A stretch of 64,000 nucleotides of DNA from the NCBI RefSeq assembly GCF_963678635.1, contig NC_087069.1, positions 47,076,276-47,140,275 of the forward strand, read 5' to 3'. The position numbers and the translations under genes were made by a program. The DNA comes from Symsagittifera roscoffensis (lineage: Eukaryota > Xenacoelomorpha > Acoela > Convolutidae). The stretch's first letter is position 1, and each line of letters starts with the position of its first letter. The notes under the pieces were generated by a model. The model was not told the origin of the DNA and ran no database searches. It saw nothing but the letters and a program-made list of their open reading frames with translations. Shown here piece after piece: positions 57,152 to 64,000 of this stretch.

Positions 57152-57983
57152 ATGGGGGCGTTCTTATTTCTAGAGTGGATGGGTGTTTTGGTGGTGGCTT
57201 TAAACTGTAACACAATTTGTAGTTTCACGCTTACGCCAACCGAATTGGCTCCGACTGAATGTGGTATAAAACACAAGAGATAATGTCCCTGACCCTTAAG
57301 CCAATGTTTAGAGAGCCTGTTTTTCCTAACGTCATATGTGACTTAAGTAGACGACTGTTACATAGTGTTTTATGGCGCTCTGGAGCAACTGAACAGAAGT
57401 TAAAACAGATGGCCGAAAGAGTGGAGACGACTGACAAGGAACAGGAGAAGTTTATCAAGAACGATATAGAGGAAATGAAAAGGCGATATGAAACCGAAAA
57501 CGAAAAATTATGGAACCTAGAGACGAGAATGGACACGATGAGCAGAGACTAAGCCGAGAGTTCCTGTGCAATACAGTCCAAATTGGATGCGCTCTTGAGA
57601 CACTCTATTACTAAAAAAACGGTATCAGACAAAACGGAGAAGCAACCCGGCACAAGGGTGGACTTTGTGGAACCTCATCGCAAGAAACAGGAATCTACTC
57701 CATTGCCTCAGATCCATAAGAGCATAGGATCAGGGATGACAAAAACAGCAAAAAAAAGGAGGCGAGTTGAACTCAACAAGGATACCAAGGGATTCGGGCA
57801 CACACACGAGTGTAACACCGGATGCCATGACATAGGCAAACACTTGGGAAATGATGAACAGGACATTAGAAGTATTTGCAACAAGGAACACGGAGTTGAG
57901 CGATAGAGGAGGCAAATCGAGAAAGGCCTTCAAGAAATCAAAGGAGTTTCAAGACGATTCAGATGGTTGCATAGATACCTGGG
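57152..57983 (+). mobile_element. Decayed GC-richer coding element in NEK4-like intron 5
   Basis: The block is richer in G+C than the intron around it and protein-like on the + strand. It starts with a hydrophobic, signal-peptide-like segment (MGAFLFLEWMGVLVVALN). A charged, coiled-coil-like part (KQMAERVETTDKEQEKF) and a Lys-rich part follow. The texture resembles the element at 1-6707, but I see no shared motif. It is broken, with several breaks. Family unknown; a virus-like origin cannot be excluded, so it is treated as a fossil. Confidence 0.4.
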
Positions 57984-58133
57984 TCTAAAGGTCACAAAAA
58001 CGTAATCGACTTCTAGTCGCGAGAGTGGTTTATAGTTTTCAGTTTTCCGTGCGGTTTAAGAATTCTAACTTTCAATTCAAATTTCTCAAGGTGGGTTAAT
58101 TTTATTGAACAAGTGTCAATCATAGGTGTTCTT
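57984..58133 (+). repeat. Direct repeat, copy 1
   Basis: About 150 bp beginning TCTAAAGGTCACAAAAACG, repeated at 58255-58405. It lies directly after the decayed coding block. Confidence 0.8.
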
Positions 58134-58254
58134 GAGTTTTCGTCACGCTCTAATTAGACCTCTCTATCGCTGTTTGGTTTTTCTGATTTCTTCTTACGTT
58201 ATTTCGTTTTTCTGTGTCATAAGGAATGCAAACTCAAGTTTCTAACAGCAAGTG

Positions 58255-58405
58255 TCTAAAGGTCACAAAAAACGTTATCGACTTCTAGTTGCGACAATGG
58301 TTTATAGTTTTGAGACTTCCATGTGGTTTAAAAATTTTACATTTCAATACAAATTTCTCAAGTTGGCTTAAATTTATTGAAAAAGTGTCAATCATAAGTG
58401 TTCTT
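58255..58405 (+). repeat. Direct repeat, copy 2
   Basis: Diverged second copy (TCTAAAGGTCACAAAAAACG to GTCAATCATAAGTGTTCTT), offset 271 bp from copy 1. Confidence 0.8.
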
Positions 58406-58687
58406 TACACCGTATGTGCCTCCAAAGAGCTTAAGGGCATTTTTGTTAGCTAAGAAGCGCCCATTATAAATTGTTCTAGAAATTCAAAAGCTTAAAGGGC
58501 ATCTATCGTTGTCTGTGAAATTCGAAAGTTGAGATTTTTCCCAAAACGTCAGTGTTTGATTTTGTTTCCCCGCGTTTTTTTTTCCAACTGCCAGTTGGCT
58601 AAATTGTAATATATCTTTTGTATTGCGCATAGCTTGAAAACAATTTTACAAGCCATGTTAACTTTCAAGATCGAAAACTTTTTGCAG

Positions 58688-58863
58688 CCTCCAAAAATGC
58701 CGACTGGCTACAGTAAAGGTGTGTGTGACTTGATCTCCCGGATGCTGAACAAAGAAATAGATGCCAGACCAAGTGCCAGGGACATCCTGCAGACACCGTT
58801 TGTACAGGAAAAAATCAAGAAGTTTTTGGAGGACTCACAATCCAAACAGAAACGGCCCAGCAG
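58688..58863 (+). CDS. NEK4: NEK4-like kinase, exon 6 (end of kinase domain)
   Basis: 176 nt, phase 0 in and 2 out. PPKMPTGYSKGVCDLISRML and ARPSARDILQTPFVQEKIKK form the C-terminal helices; the RPSARDIL Arg is conserved in kinases. PPKMP after the NGE of exon 5 parallels LPPMP in NEK4. A basic SKQKRPS linker follows. Acceptor TTTTTGCAG, donor AGCAG|GTAATT. Confidence 0.9.
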
Positions 58864-59194
58864 GTAATTTAAATTAGAAAAAGAATTTTTTGAAAAAAAG
58901 GGCTCTAGTCATGGTGAAATTTGTTAGAATGAAAAATTATTGCATTAGTCATGATTTTAACAGAATCTATAATTGTCATTCAGTTTTTTTTTTGTGCTCC
59001 AGTATTTTTGAAGTAATTTACCGTCGTGGAAATGTCCTAACTCTGTGTGGTTCAAACGCTAGTAGAAATCGAAATGTCATTTTTTACGGATTATTTGAGG
59101 GATCAAGAACCAAACAGCTACTTTCCAGCTGTTTGGAATAACTCGCCGACGGCTTGTATTGAAAAACTGAGTTTATATTTGGTAAAGCGTTCAA

Positions 59195-59265
59195 AATATT
59201 TAGTGGTTAGTTACGTTACGTCTCCGCCTCTCAATCGAAAGGTCGGATGTTCAGATGTTCGAAAA
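59195..59265 (+). repeat. tRNA-like relic
   Basis: A-box-like TTTAGTGGTTAGTTACG and CTCTCAATCGAAAGGTCGGATG resemble the arms of a tRNA, but the B box is poor. Probably a SINE head. Confidence 0.35.
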
Positions 59266-59490
59266 ATAGCCAAAAAAATTGCATGTAGTTTTTAAACAGG
59301 GGCACAACAGCAGATTGCCGTGATGAGTTAGCTGTACAGCTCTTGTGTTGGTCCTTTCCACCGTGGATAAATGGTCTTGATCTAGAATTGATTGACATAA
59401 ATTGTTTGATATTACTTTTTTAGTCAGAAATCAGATTCGCTCCGATCAATTACAACTTGGTTTGTTCTAACAATTCCTACTTTTTTTTAG

Positions 59491-59743
59491 TTCCAGTGTC
59501 AACGGCAGGCCTTCTTCTTCAAAACAGAAAGTGGTCAAAAAAATTTCATCGGGGGGTCGCAAAAATAGCGAAAGCAGCGACAACAGTAAATTGTCAGCCG
59601 TCATTTCAACACCTGAAAATGTGAATAACTTTGATCAAGACAATATTCCCACAATAAAGAATGTGAACAATGTGGTTAGTCAGCAGGGAAAAAGCAACAA
59701 CGGAAGTAGTTCTAGTCTGAACAAATCGCCAGTCAAGTCGAAT
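59491..59743 (+). CDS. NEK4: NEK4-like kinase, exon 7 (linker)
   Basis: 253 nt, phase 2 in and 0 out. Ser/Asn/Lys-rich disordered linker (SSVNGRPSSSKQKVVKKISS). Donor TCGAAT|GTGAGA. The frame continues open into the intron to about 59881, so retention would add residues before a stop. Confidence 0.75.
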
Positions 59744-60121
59744 GTGAGAACAATTTTAATTTGTAATCTAGAATATACGGCGAAAGTCATAGAGTTTCGA
59801 AATAATGACATGAAAAAAATATCAGAGGCTTATAGATCTATTTTTAGAAGTATATTCAATGAAAAATCGTTAAATCTTTAATTGACTCTTTTCATTTCTT
59901 CCGCCTCGGAATTTTTTTCAACTTTTTCATAATATCGGATTAATATAACAAAAGGCATCAGGCTATTCAAAATGAATTTAATCTGCGTACTTTAATTCGT
60001 AAACAGATATTCTTTTTGAGTTATTAAGTACAAGCAGGTGCGTCCTTTGTTTTTTAGTACACAAATTTTAATAAAGAAATATTTAACCAGCAAAAAACAC
60101 AGCATTGAAAAAAAATTTTAG

Positions 60122-60328
60122 GTTTTGCCTTCCAAAGCCAAACGTACTGAGTCAGAAAGACGACCAAACGTGAGTTCCCCCAGAACCCGAAGATCATCTC
60201 ATGAATCATCAAGTATCCCATCTCCGAAAAACAACACCCCCAAAAAGAACTCATTAGGGGGGTCATTGCCACCTACTGTATTGCAAGAGCAATTACCCCG
60301 ACCATCCTCGAGTAAACCTAAATCAAAC
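60122..60328 (+). CDS. NEK4: NEK4-like kinase, exon 8 (linker)
   Basis: 207 nt, phase 0. Basic, Ser/Pro-rich (VLPSKAKRTESERRPNVSSP ... SIPSPKNNTPKK), with several possible phosphosites. Acceptor AATTTTAG, donor TCAAAC|GTAAGG. Confidence 0.75.
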
Positions 60329-60378
60329 GTAAGGGTTCAATGTAATCATTGTTAATCAATGGCTTCATTTTTTTTCAG

Positions 60379-60396
60379 AATGTAGCAGCTGATAAC
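60379..60396 (+). CDS. NEK4: NEK4-like kinase, predicted 18-nt microexon 9
   Basis: NVAADN, between a strong acceptor (TTTTTTTTCAG) and a perfect donor (GTAAGT). It preserves phase 0, so it can be included or skipped without a frame change. Confidence 0.55.
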
Positions 60397-61629
60397 GTAA
60401 GTAGAAGCATATCTGTCGGCATGTTTATCTTGAGTTTTATTCGGAATGCTTTGTAAATCATTCGGTTTGATTTCTGTCATGTGAAATCAAACATGTTTTA
60501 TTGTGCATGTTTTATTCAGCTTATAAGTTCAGTAAATAAGCTTTATATAAAGAATTTTAGTTTTGCTGCATTCTGATTTGAAAGGGGATAGATTTTTATG
60601 TAGACCCAGTCTTTTTTGTTCTAGTTTTTTTTGCTAGTAAATCAAAATTGCTTATCAAGATGACACTTTTGTAGAATTTGTAGACACTTCAATTCAGTTT
60701 AAACTCTTTTACTGGCGCAAGGAAGACAAATTATACTTGCTATCAAGTGAAGTGGAAAAGGCGCAAAAAATCGTGAATGACTTCTTGTTTGTAAATGACT
60801 TGTTTTTTTCTAGAATTCGCAGTGGGATAAAAATTTTACCTTTCGATCCAATTTTGTCATTTTGAGTTAATAATATCAAAAATGTGTCAACCATTATAGA
60901 TTCTTAAAATTGAAAGAGCTTTGGGGCCATGCGTTTTTTTGGACCTCGAAAATTAAAATTTTTCATAAATGTCAGTCAATTTTTAAAGACTCCTTGCGTT
61001 CACTGGCACAACTGTCTGTCGGCGCCATGTTTATAGTTACACAAGGGGAGCGATGAATGGAAGTCATTGCTCCGAGAATAGTTTTTTTTCATTGGTGTTT
61101 CAGGCCTCTAGGTAGAACTTTTTCACCTCATCTGTGAAAAGAAATAGAAGGGGAGTTTCGTTTTCGGAAGATATACATGCATGCATTTAGAATTTTTTTG
61201 GCCCAAACTCAACAAAATCAGGAAAATATGTGATTTGAATAGATTCTTTATTTTCAAGTCAGTGTATACAAATAATTCAACTGTAAAAAGAAGCATTCAG
61301 ATTTAAAACATATTCGTATTTTTCAATTCATTGAATACAAATAGTTTAATAGAAAAAAGAAAGTTTCAGAGTAAACATTACGAGGCCAAACTGTGCATTT
61401 TGTGAATTGTAAGCGGATTCTGCAACAAAAACGCTCTTTGTTCTTCTTTTGTTCTTTCATTCTCTTTGATCGTTCCGACAAAGTTTTAACACGTTTAAAG
61501 TCTTCTCTCGTGAAGCCAGGAATATACAGCCACAAAATCGTGCGCCTATCCTGTGCACAGTTTGGCCCCGTAATGAAACATTTTCGTCATTTTCAACCCA
61601 ATGTATTTAAATAAATTCCCTCTTTTCAG

Positions 61630-61709
61630 CGACCTGCCTCCGGGCGGCCCCAAAGCGTGAGGAAAGTGTCTGAACCCGTCAAAAGTTCAGCAACTCCGTC
61701 TCATATCAG
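61630..61709 (+). CDS. NEK4: NEK4-like kinase, exon 10 (predicted GC donor)
   Basis: 80 nt, phase 0 in and 2 out. It encodes RPASGRPQSVRKVSEPVKSS then ATPSHI(R). The acceptor CTCTTTTCAG is strong. No GT site gives a good phase-2 donor, whereas ATATCAG|GCTAGT does, giving HIRKSSASS across the junction. The right end is therefore tentative. Confidence 0.6.
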
Positions 61710-62093
61710 GCTAGTCAACAAGAATTTACCGCAATATGTCAAGGCTTTCAAGATTATTTCGGCTGTTCGATTGCACTCAGAAAAACTTTTCGTTGTTCTT
61801 GATTTGTCCCATTCAATCAACCACACAGTGTTAATCTGAAAATTCTAATCTCAGCGAATGAGAAAAGCCAATTATTAGTTTCGCATAATTGTTTGTTTAA
61901 TCGCAAAAACGTTAATAAAAAACGTATAATTCGTTTATTTTATCGTTATAAGGCTCACATTTAATTTGATATTCTTAGGGGTTTTTCGTACGTTTTATAA
62001 CGCGTACAAAAATTGCGGGCGTTGGTCGTATAACATGAACAAAGCACTGCAATGAGTGCTTCTGGAATTCAACCATTGTTGATGTTGTTCTAG

Positions 62094-62151
62094 GAAAAGC
62101 AGTGCTTCTTCTGTAACTTCAGTTTCTTCAGTAGGATCAGATTCGGAAGTG
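62094..62151 (+). CDS. NEK4: NEK4-like kinase, exon 11
   Basis: 58 nt, phase 2 in and 0 out; Ser-rich KSSASSVTSVSSVGSDSEV. Acceptor TTGTTCTAG, donor GAAGTG|GTAAGT. Confidence 0.7.
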
Positions 62152-62765
62152 GTAAGTATGTTCATAATTCTAAATAATTAAATATTTAGCGATAAAATGC
62201 TAATTAAGGCTACCTGTTAAAAAGTATGGATCGGCAGTCGAATGTGGACAAAAATTTAGTTGATGAATGTTAAGAATTATTAAAACAAAATATTGAAATG
62301 ATTTTTATTAATGAATCATAATTACTTTTTGTGAGCTTGCGAAGTCAAGTGTAATAGTACGAACCTACTTTTTTTCGAAATTAAGTCGCAAATAAAAGTG
62401 CTACTTCTGGTGGCACTTTTGAATCGGCCGGCTGCTGTAGCTGTATAATAACATTATGTGCTTTGACATTTGATTAGTAAAAACCTAACACAGCTGTTTC
62501 GTTTTTAGTTCATCAAATGAACCGACTAAAAGTTATTTGTTTCAAACAGCAGAACAATGATAAAAAACTTGATTTCAGAAATTTTCCAGTTCAAATGATC
62601 TAGCAATTTTTTTGAAATGCATAATTTATGCATAACTTGGCTTTATGCGTTCCCATTTATTACATGCAAAAATGTGTCTTTTGAATTTGGTGGCACTTTT
62701 GTTACCTGGAATTGGTAATTTATTAGCATATGTAGCTGTGTTATTGGTGGCTTTTTTGAGAACCT

Positions 62766-62945
62766 TTAGCGTTCGTGGTTGAGTTTTTAGTGCGTGAGAC
62801 TCACAATTGTTAGGTCGCAGAGCGAATCAGACACGTAGTTTTCGCTAATTTGAGGCTTGTTTCTTTTTTTCTAATTTTGCTTAATCGAGCTGCTTTTTTG
62901 TCGCGTTCTTGCTATTGTTTACGAAGCACAGCTTCGCCTCTGTTT
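62766..62945 (+). repeat. tRNA-derived SINE with hairpin tail, second copy
   Basis: GCGTTCGTGGTTGAGTTTTT, TTAGTGCGTGAGACTC, GGTCGCAGAGCGAATC, then GAGCTGCTTTTTTGTCGCG and the tail CGAAGCACAGCTTCGCCTCTG. It matches the element at 49150-49312. Confidence 0.6.
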
Positions 62946-63404
62946 GTAATGGTGTGATTTTAGCCTTTGAGCACGTCCGTTTGCGTGCAATCCACGTGAA
63001 GCAAAAATTCTATCATTCGAAAGTTATGATATTTTTTTCACAGTCAATTGACCATTTTTGCCCGTTATTATAAAATAGATAATTTTTTGTGAGAAACTAA
63101 TCATAACTCGATCAGTCTCTCTCAAAGGTTAGAATCAGGCCTTCTCATTTTTGAAAGTCAAATATTTGATTGTTCATTTAATGGTTAGCAATCAAATTAC
63201 AATCTGCTTGATAATTCTAAATATCAACTATTGTTTTTGTTTTATTGAGCTATAACTAATCAAACACAAGGTTGACGCGAAATGATTGATTACATTTTTC
63301 GAATGCTTAAGTCATGAAACAGAAGGGTCTGCATTTTGTTTTCAGCCGTTAGATTAACCAATTTCATAATTTTTCCTAACTTATTTTCAATTGATTCATT
63401 TCAG

Positions 63405-63474
63405 CGTCGTTCCAAAGCGCGTGAAGAAAGGTTAAGAAAGAAAGAACAAGAGTACGCTCAGAAAGCCGAGAAAG
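63405..63474 (+). CDS. NEK4: NEK4-like kinase, exon 12
   Basis: 70 nt, phase 0 in and 1 out; highly charged RRSKAREERLRKKEQEYAQK, probably helical. Acceptor ATTTCAG, donor GAAAG|GTAAAA. Confidence 0.75.
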
Positions 63475-63704
63475 GTAAAATTGGATTTTTTTGTTAATTT
63501 TTCTTCAAAATTAGACCAGCAATTTTTTTTTTCATGCTTTTTGAGATGTTTACCTGTTTGCATTTTATCGACAGATGTTGTTTAAAGAAACGTGAGCAAC
63601 TCAATTCATATCTTTTGTGATTTTTTTGCATCTCATTTTTGGCTCGGCCAACATCAAAATTGTTTTAGTGCGTTTCTTTAATTGATTTTGCTTCTTGTTT
63701 TCAG

Positions 63705-63745
63705 ACAAAATAAAAGAGAAAGTACCCGAAGAAATTACAGAGCAG
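63705..63745 (+). CDS. NEK4: NEK4-like kinase, exon 13; gene continues past window
   Basis: 41 nt, phase 1 in and 0 out; DKIKEKVPEEITEQ. Acceptor TTGTTTTCAG, donor GAGCAG|GTTAGT. No stop codon, so further exons lie beyond 64000. Confidence 0.7.
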
Positions 63746-64000
63746 GTTAGTAACAATAAAAACAAAGTCTATCTTAATTTGCTCAATTTCTTTCATGTAA
63801 ATTTTATGATATCCGTCTATTTATACTGTCTAAGATGTTTTCAAGCGACAATGTGCGAATTGAGGACACTTTTTTTAGGTCGTGTTGTTTTTTTTTGTTT
63901 TTTTTTGGAAAACTTTTTTACGCTCTAACTTGTTTTTAGCGGTTTTCACTTTGTGATTTTTCAATTTTTTTTGTTCAATTGAAGAAAAATGAGTTTTCCA

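Larger units (their letters stand above)
47055..64000 (+). other. NEK4: Gene span: NEK4-like NIMA-family kinase, 13 exons in window, continues beyond
   Basis: Thirteen exons give 528 residues before the window ends. Residues 1 to about 262 are the kinase domain. The rest is a basic Ser/Pro-rich linker followed by a charged, Lys/Glu-rich segment. Reading phase is consistent across all junctions, with one predicted GC-AG intron after exon 10. Kinase sequence such as MASTLIGTPYYMSPE and LHRDLKTQN agrees with recalled vertebrate NEK4 better than with other NEKs. Confidence 0.8.

Overview
This is an AT-rich piece of an invertebrate animal genome. Evidence for this is a U2 snRNA gene, two multi-exon genes with GT-AG introns, and dense transposon debris (LINE, a second non-LTR reverse transcriptase, Helitron-like elements, a MULE/FLYWCH transposon, tRNA-derived SINEs, satellite DNA). 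I cannot name the phylum.

Layout. 1-7850: a G+C-richer, + strand stretch of near-continuous decayed coding sequence of unknown family, cut by the window start. 8401-8937: C-terminal remnant of an invertebrate reverse-transcriptase ORF. 9697-15434: three Helitron-like non-autonomous elements with a shared 3' hairpin and CTAG end; the first two carry about 167-bp internal minisatellites. 16129-16318 (-): a well-conserved U2 snRNA gene. 17340-45536 (-): a seven-exon coiled-coil gene, predicted 905 aa, most like CCDC178. Its 18.7-kb last intron holds a LINE with a 2A-like motif, a second reverse-transcriptase relic, an intact single-exon F-box/LRR-like gene (27285-28739, +), inverted copies of a dispersed repeat, and a 4.25-kb satellite of about 175-bp units. 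A smaller intron (41474-43946) holds a 1480-bp MULE-type transposon with long TIRs and an 8-bp target duplication, nested in an older repeat.

47055 to beyond the window end (+): a NEK-family kinase gene closest to NEK4. Thirteen exons give 528 residues here and the gene continues off the window. It is divergent from the coiled-coil gene, with 1.5 kb between start codons. Its introns hold SINE-like repeats, a G-run block, a 32-bp tandem repeat at a splice donor, and another decayed coding element (57152-58405).

The intact host genes are the CCDC178-like gene, the NEK4-like gene, the F-box/LRR-like ORF and probably U2. NEK4 is linked to cilia and the DNA-damage response. I infer, but cannot show, that the divergent pair shares a promoter region. 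All homology calls are from recognition of motifs, without a database search.
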